Shown here piece by piece: positions 26,831 to 36,119 of a DNA stretch of 36,119 nt. Source of the DNA: Actinomycetota bacterium. Its GTDB lineage: Bacteria; Actinomycetota; Actinomycetes; Nanopelagicales; Nanopelagicaceae. The stretch's first letter is position 1, and every line of letters begins with the position of its first letter. Below the pieces are notes generated by a model. That model saw nothing but the letters and a program-made list of their open reading frames with translations, made no database searches and was not told the DNA's origin. The position numbers and the translations under genes are program-made. The stretch is taken from positions 1-36,119 of the forward strand of contig WLQG01000009.1 of NCBI GenBank assembly GCA_009698445.1. Direction: 5' to 3'.

Positions 26831-27219
26831 TGTGGTACATGGATAGTTCTGCAATCATCAAGTTAATTAAACCAGAGAAAGAAACTGCCGCTCTTATAAA
26901 GAAACTGCCACCTACTCTGATTACATCACGTATCAGCAGAGTGGAAGTCGCTCGAACCATTGCAAAGCATGAACCAGATTTATTAAATGTGGCTTATGAC
27001 ATTTTGGCAGATATCCAAATGATTCCGGTAGAAGATTCAATAATTACAATCGCTGAGAATCTTCCTCAGCATATCGATTTACGCTCTTTAGACTCTCTCC
27101 ATATTGCATCTGCCTTGGCAATAAGAAATGCACTCAAGGGAATTATCACTTACGACAAAGAGATGGCAAGAGCAGGAATTGCACTTGGTTTTAACACTAT
27201 GTCACCTGGTATGAAGTAA
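26830..27219 (+). CDS. vapC: PIN-domain toxin, VapC family
   Basis: MWYMDSSAIIKLIKPEKET, SRVEVAR, LRSLDSLHIASAL, ITYDKEMARAG (PIN acidic residues). Confidence 0.92.
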   Translation: MWYMDSSAIIKLIKPEKETAALIKKLPPTLITSRISRVEVARTIAKHEPDLLNVAYDILADIQMIPVEDSIITIAENLPQHIDLRSLDSLHIASALAIRNALKGIITYDKEMARAGIALGFNTMSPGMK

Positions 27220-29994
27220 TTATTCAGCGGTCTTTTTAGCTTTGCCTGTTGCAGCTTTTTTTGCGGCTTTCTTGGCTCCTGCTTTTTTAACAACGTTCTT
27301 TGTAAGCGTTGGTGCGGTATCACCTTTTTTAGGTTTAGCTGCTGCCTTTTTACGTGACTTCTTAGGTGATGGGCCGTTCTCGGCTTCCCACGCACGGCGG
27401 CCTGCAAGCAGTTCTAGTCCGCGCTCTAATGTCATGCCTTCTGCAGTATCACCACGGCGAAGCGTTGCATTTGTTTCACCATCAGTGACATACATACCAA
27501 AGCGGCCATCTTTAATAATCAAAGGTTTCTCTGTCGTTGGATCAACACCCAGCTCTTTAACCGGAGGCTTTGCAACACCGCGGCGGCGCTCTTTTGGCTT
27601 TGAATAAATCTCTAGCGCTTCATCTAATGTCATTGTAAATAACTGTTCTTCAGATGTCAGCGTGCGTGAATCAACACCTGCTTTTAAGTAAGGACCATAA
27701 CGTCCGTTTTGAACCGTGATGTCATCACCGGCCAAATTTGTGCCAAGAGTGCGTGGCAGTGATAAAAGTTTTAACGCATCTTCATACGTGACAGTGTCTA
27801 GCGTCATTGTTGAAAGCAGCGAAGCTGTTTTAGCTTTTGGTGCATCGGCTTTCTTTTTCTTCTTTTTACCTGACGCAGTTAATTCGGGTTCAACAACCGG
27901 TAAGACTTCAGTGATGTAAGGACCAAAGCGGCCAGATTTAGCGATGATAGGCAAGTTAGTAGAAGGATCGATTCCTAATTCGCGCTCGCCAGATGGTGCT
28001 TCTAATAATTCAATTGCCTTGGCAAGAGTTAATTCATCAGGGGCTAACGATTCAGGAATGTTTGCAAGTTTGCGTTCTTCGCCTTCGATATTTTGTTGTA
28101 AGTAAGCACCATAGCGCCCAACACGGATTTCGATTTCAGGCGATAAGTTCATGGTGTTAGTTGCGCGGGCATCAATAACGCCAAGGTCGGCTGATAATTC
28201 GTTAAGGCCAGGTTGGCCATCTACGCCATAGAAAAAATCACGCAGCCAATCACTTCGGCTAGCTTGCCCACCGGCAATCTTGTCTAGATCTTCTTCCATG
28301 CTGGCGGTGAATTCGTAATCAACTAACTTTGTAAAGTGCGTTTCTAGCAAGCCAGTAACTGAGAATGCTAAGAATGTTGGAACTAGTGCGCGCCCGCGCT
28401 TATAAACATAACCGCGATCTTGAATGGTTTGAATAATTGATGCGAACGTAGATGGGCGACCAATGCCAAGTTCCTCTAGTTTTTTAACAAGTGTTGGTTC
28501 GGTGTAACGGGCCGGCGGCTTAGTTTCATGGCCTTCGCAGGTGTATTCATCAACCTTTACTGATTGGCCAAGTGTCATTGCAGGTAAACGCTTGTCTGCG
28601 CTCTCTTCATCTTTATTTTCATCGCTAACAATGTCGTCATAGGCAGCTAAGAAGCCGGGGAAAGTAATGACAGAACCGTTTGCGCGAAAAATTGTTGCCT
28701 TGCCATCATTTGTTTGGGCATCAAAATCTACGCGCATCTGTAGTTTTTTAGCATCGGCCATTTGAGATGCAACAGTGCGCTTCCAGATTAAGTCATACAG
28801 AGCAAACTCATCGCGTGAAAGTTCGGGCGCTAATTCACCTGGAGTCTTAAAAACTTCACCAGCTGGGCGAATCGCTTCGTGCGCTTCTTGGGCATTTTTA
28901 GTTTTGCCTGTGTAAGCACGTGGGCTATCGGCAACATGGTCTGCGCCATACAAGGCTTTAGCGGCTTTGCGCGCAGCATCGATTGCTTGCTGTGAAAGAT
29001 TGACGCTGTCGGTACGCATGTATGTGATGTAGCCGTTTTCATACAGGCGTTGTGCAATACGCATAGTGATCTGTGCGCCCCAACCAAGTCGGCTACCGGC
29101 ATCTTGTTGCATTGTGGATGTTGTAAAGGGTGGCTTTGGTCGTTCGGTGCGTGGGCTTTCTTCCATTGACTTAACGGTCAAGGAAGAAGATTTAAGTGAA
29201 TCAACTAGGTGCTTAGCGCTGGTTTCATCGAGTAACAAAATGTTTGCAAGAGATTTTTCTTTTACAGCGCCATCTGCACCAAAATCTGATGTGGCTGCTA
29301 CTTTTTTGCCATCTACTTCTAGCAGACGTGCGTTAAAACCTAACGCAGTAACGGCGGCAAGATCCCACCAACCACTAGAAATAAAGGCCATGCGTTCGCG
29401 CTCTTTTTCAACGATTAAACGTGTAGCAACTGATTGCACGCGTCCGGCTGAAATACGTGGCATAACTTTTTTCCACAAAACTGGAGATAAGCGATAACCA
29501 AATAAACGGTCTAGAACACGGCGAGTTTCTTGGGCATCAATCAAGTGATAATCAAGATCGCGAGTATTTGATACTGCTTCTAGAATGGCCTCTTTTGTAA
29601 TTTCATTAAAGACCATTCGCTTAATAGGAATCTTTGGTTGCAAAGTTTCTACTAAGTGCCAGGCAATCGCTTCACCTTCGCGGTCTTCGTCCGTTGCCAG
29701 AATTAACTCTTCGGCGTTTTTCATTAACTCTTTGAGCTCTGCGACCTTAGCTTTTTTATCAGGGTTAATGACATAAAGAGGTGCAAAGTCGTTTTCAATA
29801 TCTACGCCTTCTTTAGCCCAAGCAATCTTTTTATATTCTTTTGGAATATCAGCGGCACGCTGAGGAAGGTCACGAATATGGCCGACGGAGGCCTCGACGA
29901 CGTAATCATCGCCGAGGTATCCGCCAATCTTTCTGGCCTTAGCTGGTGATTCAACGATCACCAGCTTTATAAGGTCAGCTTTTGCTTTAGCCAT
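27220..29994 (-). CDS. topA: DNA topoisomerase I
   Basis: LVIVESPAKARKIGGYLG, ATDEDREGEAIAWH, YITYMRTDS, repeated C-terminal G(R/K)FGPYI domains, Lys-rich tail. Confidence 0.97.
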   Translation of the reverse strand: MAKAKADLIKLVIVESPAKARKIGGYLGDDYVVEASVGHIRDLPQRAADIPKEYKKIAWAKEGVDIENDFAPLYVINPDKKAKVAELKELMKNAEELILATDEDREGEAIAWHLVETLQPKIPIKRMVFNEITKEAILEAVSNTRDLDYHLIDAQETRRVLDRLFGYRLSPVLWKKVMPRISAGRVQSVATRLIVEKERERMAFISSGWWDLAAVTALGFNARLLEVDGKKVAATSDFGADGAVKEKSLANILLLDETSAKHLVDSLKSSSLTVKSMEESPRTERPKPPFTTSTMQQDAGSRLGWGAQITMRIAQRLYENGYITYMRTDSVNLSQQAIDAARKAAKALYGADHVADSPRAYTGKTKNAQEAHEAIRPAGEVFKTPGELAPELSRDEFALYDLIWKRTVASQMADAKKLQMRVDFDAQTNDGKATIFRANGSVITFPGFLAAYDDIVSDENKDEESADKRLPAMTLGQSVKVDEYTCEGHETKPPARYTEPTLVKKLEELGIGRPSTFASIIQTIQDRGYVYKRGRALVPTFLAFSVTGLLETHFTKLVDYEFTASMEEDLDKIAGGQASRSDWLRDFFYGVDGQPGLNELSADLGVIDARATNTMNLSPEIEIRVGRYGAYLQQNIEGEERKLANIPESLAPDELTLAKAIELLEAPSGERELGIDPSTNLPIIAKSGRFGPYITEVLPVVEPELTASGKKKKKKADAPKAKTASLLSTMTLDTVTYEDALKLLSLPRTLGTNLAGDDITVQNGRYGPYLKAGVDSRTLTSEEQLFTMTLDEALEIYSKPKERRRGVAKPPVKELGVDPTTEKPLIIKDGRFGMYVTDGETNATLRRGDTAEGMTLERGLELLAGRRAWEAENGPSPKKSRKKAAAKPKKGDTAPTLTKNVVKKAGAKKAAKKAATGKAKKTAE

Positions 29995-30003
29995 GTAATC
30001 CTT

Positions 30004-32286
30004 TTATACGAGGATCACTGTTGCTTGGCGACGGTTACGAATCAACGCGGCAATGATGACAAGGGTTGCACCGATGCCGATTGCGCTTGAGATTGTTGTA
30101 CTTCCGCCAAGTGCTAATGAAACGATTGCTGGAGTAATTAGTAGACCAACAAGGTTCATTACCTTAATCAATGGGTTAATTGCAGGACCTGCTGTGTCCT
30201 TAAATGGATCTCCAACAGTGTCGCCAATGATTGTTGCTGCGTGTGCATCACTATTTTTTCCACCGTGATGTCCATCTTCAACCATCTTCTTTGCGTTATC
30301 CCAAGCACCGCCTGAGTTAGAAAGAAATACAGCCATCAAAGTTCCGGTGCCGATTGCACCAGCTAGGTATGCCCCTAGTGGACCAACACCTAAACCGAAA
30401 CCAACTGCGATTGGCGCCATAACAGCGAGCAATCCTGGAGTTGCAAGTTCACGCAGTGAATCGCGAGTACAGATATCTACAACGCGGCCATAGTCAGGCT
30501 TTTCTGTGCCCTTCATGATTCCTGGGTGTTCTAGGAACTGATTACGAACTTCAACGACAACCGCACCTGCTGCTCGTGATACTGCATTGATTGCAAGACC
30601 TGAGAACAAGAACACAACTGCTGCGCCGATAATTAAACCGACCAAGTTGCGTGGGTTAGCAACATCTAAAACACCTTGGTACTGAGAAGCAAGATCTGCA
30701 GCGTTTTGTCCAGCGTCAATAACGGCCTTCTTGATTGCGTCAGTAAATGCACCAAACAACGCTGTAGCTGCAAGAACAGCTGTAGCAATTGCAATGCCCT
30801 TAGTGATTGCCTTTGTTGTATTACCAACTGCGTCAAGTGAAGTAAGAATCTTTGCGCCTTCTCCGGTAACATCACCAGACATTTCTGCAATGCCTTGTGC
30901 GTTATCTGAGATTGGACCAAAAGTATCCATGGCAACGATTACACCAACAGTTGTTAGCAAACCTGTTCCAGCAAGTGCAATTGCAAGAAGTGAAAGAACA
31001 ACGCTTCCACCACCGAGCAAGAAAGCACCAAATACTGCAGTTGCGATAAGCATTGCTGAATAAACAGCTGATTCAAAACCAATTGAGATACCAGCCAAAA
31101 TTACTGTTGCTGCGCCTGTTTCAGATGAAGCCGCAACATCGTTAACTGGACGACGTCCAGTTTCGGTGAAGTAACCAGTTAATACCTGAATAGCTGCGGC
31201 AAGTGAGATACCAATTAATACTGCGCCGATTGCAAGAACTCGTGGGTTTGTATTTCCAGCATCAGCAATTGCTTCTGGTGAAAGTCCAGTCATTAACTTG
31301 AAATCAGATGGTAGATACGTAAATGTTGCAAGGGCTGTTAGGCCTGCAGAGATGATTGCTGATAAGAAGAATGAGCGGTTAATTGCAGTCATTGCTGACT
31401 TATCTGTGCTGCGCAATTTCGTTAAGAAAATACCGATAACTGCAGTGACAGTTCCAATTGCTGGAACGATCAATGGATAGATAAGACCTGCATCACCGAA
31501 AGCAGCCTTGCCAAGAATCAGCGCAGCAACAAGAGTTACAGCGTATGACTCGAACAAGTCTGCAGCCATACCAGCGCAGTCACCAACGTTGTCTCCTACG
31601 TTGTCAGCGATTGTTGCTGCGTTACGTGGGTCATCTTCTGGAATATTTTTTTCAACTTTACCAACAAGGTCAGCACCAACATCTGCAGCCTTTGTAAAGA
31701 TTCCACCGCCGACGCGCATAAACATTGCGAGCATCGCTGCGCCGAAACCAAAGCCTTCAAGAACTGCTGGTGCATCTTGGCGATAGATGATCACAACAAG
31801 TGATGCACCAATTAATCCAAGACCAACAGTTGTCATACCAACTACGCCGCCTGTGCGGAAAGCAATTTGAACGGCCTTAACGCCATCCTTGTTACGGGCA
31901 GCATCTGCTACGCGAACATTTGCGCGCACTGCAAGCCACATACCGTTGTAACCAACAAGAGCAGAAAAAGCTGCGCCGAGTAGGAAGAAGATCGAACGTC
32001 CTACGCGGATCTCGGTTGCACCAGGAAGTGCAAAGAGAAGGACAAAGACGATTCCTACAAAGTAAGAAAGGGTGCGGAACTGACGTGAAAGAAATGCGGC
32101 GGCGCCTTCTTGAACCGCTTCAGCGATTTCGCGCATCTTTGGTGTGCCATCGCTAGCTGCAAGGACCTGCGCGCGTAGTGCGTAGGCGATTGCGAGCGCA
32201 CCCAGCGAAATCGCTAGGACGATGTAGGCATAAGTCAGGTTTGTTCCAGTTACTTGTACAAGTGATACGGTGCTTTGAGCACGCAT
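30004..32286 (-). CDS. hppA: Membrane-bound proton-translocating pyrophosphatase
   Basis: GGGIFTKAADVGADLVGKVEKNIPEDDPRNAATIADNVGDNVGDCAGMAADLFESY is diagnostic of M-PPase. Confidence 0.97.
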   Translation of the reverse strand: MRAQSTVSLVQVTGTNLTYAYIVLAISLGALAIAYALRAQVLAASDGTPKMREIAEAVQEGAAAFLSRQFRTLSYFVGIVFVLLFALPGATEIRVGRSIFFLLGAAFSALVGYNGMWLAVRANVRVADAARNKDGVKAVQIAFRTGGVVGMTTVGLGLIGASLVVIIYRQDAPAVLEGFGFGAAMLAMFMRVGGGIFTKAADVGADLVGKVEKNIPEDDPRNAATIADNVGDNVGDCAGMAADLFESYAVTLVAALILGKAAFGDAGLIYPLIVPAIGTVTAVIGIFLTKLRSTDKSAMTAINRSFFLSAIISAGLTALATFTYLPSDFKLMTGLSPEAIADAGNTNPRVLAIGAVLIGISLAAAIQVLTGYFTETGRRPVNDVAASSETGAATVILAGISIGFESAVYSAMLIATAVFGAFLLGGGSVVLSLLAIALAGTGLLTTVGVIVAMDTFGPISDNAQGIAEMSGDVTGEGAKILTSLDAVGNTTKAITKGIAIATAVLAATALFGAFTDAIKKAVIDAGQNAADLASQYQGVLDVANPRNLVGLIIGAAVVFLFSGLAINAVSRAAGAVVVEVRNQFLEHPGIMKGTEKPDYGRVVDICTRDSLRELATPGLLAVMAPIAVGFGLGVGPLGAYLAGAIGTGTLMAVFLSNSGGAWDNAKKMVEDGHHGGKNSDAHAATIIGDTVGDPFKDTAGPAINPLIKVMNLVGLLITPAIVSLALGGSTTISSAIGIGATLVIIAALIRNRRQATVILV

Positions 32287-32466
32287 AGGTTCTCCTCCAT
32301 TGGAGTTACGGTGCCCTGTTCGTCAGTCGGGCTCGAGACTACGGAAGTGTAGGTCAGGTAACCCCGTTTGGGGCAAATTCATACATATCTATTGCGTGTA
32401 TTTGAGCATAGTCAGCCCAACGCCAGGCGCTGGTTCCAAAGGCCAAGGCACGCTAACCTGCCTCGG

Positions 32467-33105
32467 ATGAACCTCTTTGATGCGCATTCAATCGTCTCCG
32501 ACCTTGGTCTTATCGGGGTTCTTGCGATCATCTTTGCCGAAACTGGATTGCTCGTTGGTTTAGCTTTTCCTGGAGACTCACTTTTATTTCTGGCTGGTGT
32601 TGCCGCTTCAGGTTCGGGGGCTGCCGTACTTGGCAATGCGCACTTACCGGCTGGTGCTTTATTTCTTGGTGCACCCATTGCCGCTATCACTGGGGCGCAA
32701 GTAGGCCATTGGCTTGGACACAAATACGGCCGCAAATTATTTGACCGCCCTGACGGACGAGTCTTTAATCACCAGAGAGTTCTTGCCACAGAAAAATGGT
32801 TACGTAAATATGGAACAGGTAAAGCCATTGTTCTTGCACGCTTCGTGCCTCTTATAAGAACTCTCATAAATCCGATGTGTGGAGTAGTCGGAATACCAGC
32901 CAAGAAGTTTTTTGTTTGGAACGCTGTTGGTGGAATTATTTGGACCGAACTTGTGCTTGGTCTTGGTTATATCTTGGGTGAAAAACTAAAGGGATCAGTT
33001 GATACATACATTTTGCCTTTAGTTGGTTTGATTGTTATTGCATCATTAGTTCCAGTTTTAGCCGAACTATTTCGTGAATGGCAAACGCGCAAACATCACA
33101 AGTAA
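32467..33105 (+). CDS. DedA-family membrane protein
   Basis: IIFAETGLLVGLAFPGDSLLFLAG, LGHKYGRKLFDRPDGR, ARFVPLIRTLINPMCGVVGI. ATG 32467 preferred over the listed 32368 start. Confidence 0.92.
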   Translation: MNLFDAHSIVSDLGLIGVLAIIFAETGLLVGLAFPGDSLLFLAGVAASGSGAAVLGNAHLPAGALFLGAPIAAITGAQVGHWLGHKYGRKLFDRPDGRVFNHQRVLATEKWLRKYGTGKAIVLARFVPLIRTLINPMCGVVGIPAKKFFVWNAVGGIIWTELVLGLGYILGEKLKGSVDTYILPLVGLIVIASLVPVLAELFREWQTRKHHK

Positions 33106-33122
33106 ACTTTGTTAATTAAAAA

Positions 33123-33656
33123 CTAAAGTCCAAGATCTGCTAATTGAAATGCTGCGCGGTATTCATAACCAGCTTCTGTTATTTTTGGTTCCGCTCCGCG
33201 TTCAACAATTACTGCAACTCCAACAACAATTGCACCAGCTTCAATAAGAGCTTCAACTGCAGTTAATACAGAACCGCCAGTTGTGGAAGTATCTTCAACA
33301 GCCAACACGCGCTTGCCTTTAACATCTGGACCTTCGATGCGGCGTTGTAAGCCGTGAGCTTTTTCAGCTTTGCGCACTACAAATGAATCAATCTTTTTAC
33401 CTTGCACAGCCGCAACGTGCATCATGGCCGTTGCAACAGGGTCTGCGCCAAGAGTTAAACCGCCGACTGCCTCGTAATCTAAATCTTTTGTAAGTTCCAA
33501 CATGACTTCACCAACTAGCGGTGCAGCTTCATGATCAAGAGTTACGCGGCGCAAGTCCACGTAATAATCGGCTTCCTTGCCTGATGACAAAATAACTTTG
33601 CCATGGACAACTGCCTTATTAACGATCTGGGCTTTAAGTGCTTCGCGTGAACTCAT
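33123..33656 (-). CDS. pyrE: Orotate phosphoribosyltransferase
   Basis: LSSGKEADYYVDLRRVTLD, GLTLGADPVATAM, PRPP motif VLAVEDTSTTGGSVL. Confidence 0.95.
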   Translation of the reverse strand: MSSREALKAQIVNKAVVHGKVILSSGKEADYYVDLRRVTLDHEAAPLVGEVMLELTKDLDYEAVGGLTLGADPVATAMMHVAAVQGKKIDSFVVRKAEKAHGLQRRIEGPDVKGKRVLAVEDTSTTGGSVLTAVEALIEAGAIVVGVAVIVERGAEPKITEAGYEYRAAFQLADLGL

Positions 33657-33673
33657 GCGCGGAATATACCCTT

Positions 33674-34063
33674 TTACTTGTCTTCTTTATAAATAATGAC
33701 CTCGGTGGTCCTGCGTCGGGCAAGACCTTTGGGTGGATTAGTTTCAATCAAAGCATCGACTTCGATTCGTAGCTGTGCAACTTCAAGAGCCATATTGGCC
33801 ATTGCTGATTCCAGTTCAATAATGCGTTTTACTCCGGCGTGATTGATTCCTTCGCCAACAAGTTTTTGTACTGCCCGCAGTAGCGCAATATCGCGCAAGG
33901 AATATCTGCGGTTACGGCCTTCGGTGCGAGACGGTGAAACTAAACCTAACTTGTCGTACTGGCGCAGAGTTTGCGGATGTAGACCAGAGATCTCTGCCGC
34001 AACTGAGATTACATACACTGCAGCATCATCTGCAGGAATATTGTTATTTAACTCTTCGCTCAT
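33674..34063 (-). CDS. hspR: MerR-family heat-shock repressor HspR
   Basis: YVISVAAEISGLHPQTLRQYDKLGLVSPSRTEGRNRRYSLRDIALLR; located after dnaK-grpE-dnaJ. Confidence 0.95.
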   Translation of the reverse strand: MSEELNNNIPADDAAVYVISVAAEISGLHPQTLRQYDKLGLVSPSRTEGRNRRYSLRDIALLRAVQKLVGEGINHAGVKRIIELESAMANMALEVAQLRIEVDALIETNPPKGLARRRTTEVIIYKEDK

Positions 34064-34983
34064 TGCTTTGCCTTATTGGCTAAATCTGCGCGAACATCTT
34101 GGCCCGAAGTTTCTTCAGCAAATATTTTTAGCGCCTCTAGCGCTTTGCCATCAACGCGTTGCGGAACTTGAACATCAACGGTTACGAGTAAGTCACCGGT
34201 ATGTGATCCCTTTGTTATCCCGCGGCCCTTTACGCGCAATGTTCGACCGTTAGGTGTACCTGGTGCAATGCGTACGGTGACTTCTTCACCGCTCATCACT
34301 GGAACCTTTACATCTGCACCAAGTGCAGCTTCGGCAAAAGTAATAGGTAAAACCACCGTGAGGTTTTCGGCTTTGCGTGAAAAAATTGGGTGCGGCTTTA
34401 CATGCAAAAGAATAAATAAATCACCTGGGCCAGCTTCTCCTGGTGCACCTTTACCTTTTACGCGAATCTTTGCGCCATCATTAACGCCAGCAGGAACACG
34501 TGCTGTGATGTTTTGTGCAGCGCCTCTGTCAGTTCCTAGTCGCAAATCTAAATTAGTTCCAAAGATTGATTCACGAAAAGTAATCGTTGCTTCAGTCTGA
34601 AGGTCTTGACCTTTACGTGGAGCACGGCGTCCGCCGCCACCAAACAAGTTCGAAAAAATATCTTGCGGATTTCCGCCGCCAAAGATGTCTGAGAAATCTC
34701 CGCCTTGAAAATTCTGTCCGCCAGTTGGTGCGCGGAATCCACCGCGTTCAAATAATGAACGGGCTTCATCGTATTCGGCACGCTTTTTGGAATCAGACAA
34801 GATTTCATAGGCCTCAGAAACGGCCTTGAACTTCTCTTCTTTAGCAGTATCCCCGTGGTTTGTATCAGGGTGCAGATCTTTTACAAGGCTTCGATATTTA
34901 CGCTTGATTTCATCGGCGGCAGCCTTCTTATCTACTCCAAGGACCTTATAAAAATCCTTTTCGTATAAATCCTTGGCTGCCAT
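34060..34983 (-). CDS. dnaJ: DnaJ/CbpA-like co-chaperone lacking the zinc-finger domain
   Basis: J-domain DFYKVLGVDKKAAADEIKRKYRSLVKDLHPDTNHGD, G/F region, direct passage to the CTD; no CxxCxGxG repeats. Confidence 0.93.
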   Translation of the reverse strand: MAAKDLYEKDFYKVLGVDKKAAADEIKRKYRSLVKDLHPDTNHGDTAKEEKFKAVSEAYEILSDSKKRAEYDEARSLFERGGFRAPTGGQNFQGGDFSDIFGGGNPQDIFSNLFGGGGRRAPRKGQDLQTEATITFRESIFGTNLDLRLGTDRGAAQNITARVPAGVNDGAKIRVKGKGAPGEAGPGDLFILLHVKPHPIFSRKAENLTVVLPITFAEAALGADVKVPVMSGEEVTVRIAPGTPNGRTLRVKGRGITKGSHTGDLLVTVDVQVPQRVDGKALEALKIFAEETSGQDVRADLANKAKQ

Positions 34984-34989
34984 TTTTAA

Positions 34990-35466
34990 TTACTCTCCCG
35001 CTGGATCTGTTACAGAAACACGAGCTGGACGCAGAATACGTTCTTTGAATTTATATCCTGGTTGCAAAATCTTTGATGCAGTTGGAACTGCAACATCGGC
35101 AGATGTTTCATGCATCAGAGCTTCGTGAATTTGTGGATCAAAAGCTTCGCCTTCAGTTCCATATTTCTCTAGGCCAATACGCGAAACAATTGAATTAAGT
35201 TGGTCAGCAACTGCTTTAAAGCCACCAGTTAATTCGCCATATTGTTCTGCGCGATCAACGTCATCAAGAAGTGCAAGCAGTTCAGTGAGAACTGCCCCGA
35301 TAGCCATTTCGTGAGCAAGGGAACGATCACGTTCTACGCGTTTACGGTAGTTGGCATATTCGGCTTGAAGTCGTTGTAAATCACTAGTTAACGCAGCTAC
35401 CGGATCAGTTTCCTGATCCGGTGCCACGTCTACAGTTTCTACAGTTGGTTCACTTTCAGTTGTCAC
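34990..35466 (-). CDS. grpE: Nucleotide exchange factor GrpE
   Basis: LQRLQAEYANYRKRVERDRS and EGEAFDPQIHEALMHE. Confidence 0.95.
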   Translation of the reverse strand: MTTESEPTVETVDVAPDQETDPVAALTSDLQRLQAEYANYRKRVERDRSLAHEMAIGAVLTELLALLDDVDRAEQYGELTGGFKAVADQLNSIVSRIGLEKYGTEGEAFDPQIHEALMHETSADVAVPTASKILQPGYKFKERILRPARVSVTDPAGE

Positions 35467-36119
35467 TACGCTTCCTCTATTACTTCAGCGTCTTCGACAC
35501 CATCTTCAGTTGCGGTTTGTTGTCCTTCGCCTTCTGCTGCAGCACCTGCATATAACGCAGCACCAAGAGCTTGGCTAACAGTTGCAGCCTTTTCGGTAGC
35601 TGACTTAATCATTTCGTAGTTAGAACCACCAAGAGCAGTTTTTAACTCGGCAAGTGCGGCTTCAGTCTCGGTCTTCTTCTCAAGAGCATCACCGGTAGAC
35701 AATTTTTCTTCATTGTCTTTGATGAACTTCTCAGTTGAATACATAAGTGAATCGCCAGCGTTGCGAATCTCTGCTTCTTCTTTGCGCGCGCGATCTTCTT
35801 CGGCGTGTGATTCAGCATCAGACATCATGCGCTCGATCTCTTCCTTAGAAAGTGCAGATCCGCCAGTGATGGTCATGCTCTGTTCTTTTCCAGTTCCAAG
35901 ATCTTTTGCAGAAACATGAACGATTCCGTTAGCATCGATATCGAATGTAACTTCGATTTGAGGAATTCCACGTGGTGCTGGTGGCAGACCTGTTAGTTCG
36001 AACATGCCGAGCTTCTTGTTATAGGCCGCCATTTCGCGCTCACCTTGATATGCCTGAATCTGCACAGCAGGTTGGTTGTCATCGGCAGTTGTAAATACTT
36101 CGCTGCGCTTTGTAGGAAT
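35466..36119 (-). CDS. dnaK: DnaK (Hsp70), C-terminal part; continues beyond window
   Basis: Open frame to window edge: [73 protein letters not shown]. Confidence 0.97.
   Translation of the reverse strand: MPTKRSEVFTTADDNQPAVQIQAYQGEREMAAYNKKLGMFELTGLPPAPRGIPQIEVTFDIDANGIVHVSAKDLGTGKEQSMTITGGSALSKEEIERMMSDAESHAEEDRARKEEAEIRNAGDSLMYSTEKFIKDNEEKLSTGDALEKKTETEAALAELKTALGGSNYEMIKSATEKAATVSQALGAALYAGAAAEGEGQQTATEDGVEDAEVIEEA

Noticed and set aside
29066-29497. 143-aa plus-strand ORF
   Set aside because: Antisense shadow of topA.
32287-32466. Riboswitch or structured leader between hppA and the DedA gene (short repeats CTCCATTGGAG, CCCCGTTTGGGG)
   Set aside because: Only very short stems; no recognised riboswitch consensus; not enough to call.
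33843-34253. 136-aa plus-strand ORF
   Set aside because: Antisense to hspR and dnaJ; no domain.

Overview
The window looks like part of a low-GC actinobacterial chromosome, possibly of the freshwater acI/Nanopelagicales type (inferred from gene content and order only). From left to right it holds: the 3' end of a SIMPL/DUF541 gene; an ATP-grasp-like gene; a tRNA-Glu(TTC)/tRNA-Asp(GTC)/tRNA-Phe(GAA) triplet; an AT-rich surface-polysaccharide island (about 2.7-20.1 kb); then a housekeeping block. The island contains dTDP-rhamnose genes, glycosyltransferases, a methyltransferase, and an overlapping operon encoding a NeuB-like synthase, an SDR, an aldehyde dehydrogenase, a NeuA-like cytidylyltransferase, a transketolase, a HAD phosphatase and a Cys-motif capsule-type protein. 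The housekeeping block contains an alpha/beta hydrolase, holB, an MFS-Tmk fusion, topA, hppA, a DedA protein, pyrE and hspR-dnaJ-grpE-dnaK. Two toxin-antitoxin-like pairs lie directly tail-to-tail against holB and topA, and each is preceded by palindromic operator-like DNA. The best candidate for an undescribed system is the ulosonic-acid-like operon at 10.9-20.1 kb. It pairs NeuB and NeuA with a transketolase and an aldehyde dehydrogenase, and lacks any recognisable NeuC or Pse/Leg precursor enzymes in this window. Its neuA-like gene also carries a perfect 14-bp inverted repeat. No CRISPR array, transposase or integrase was seen.
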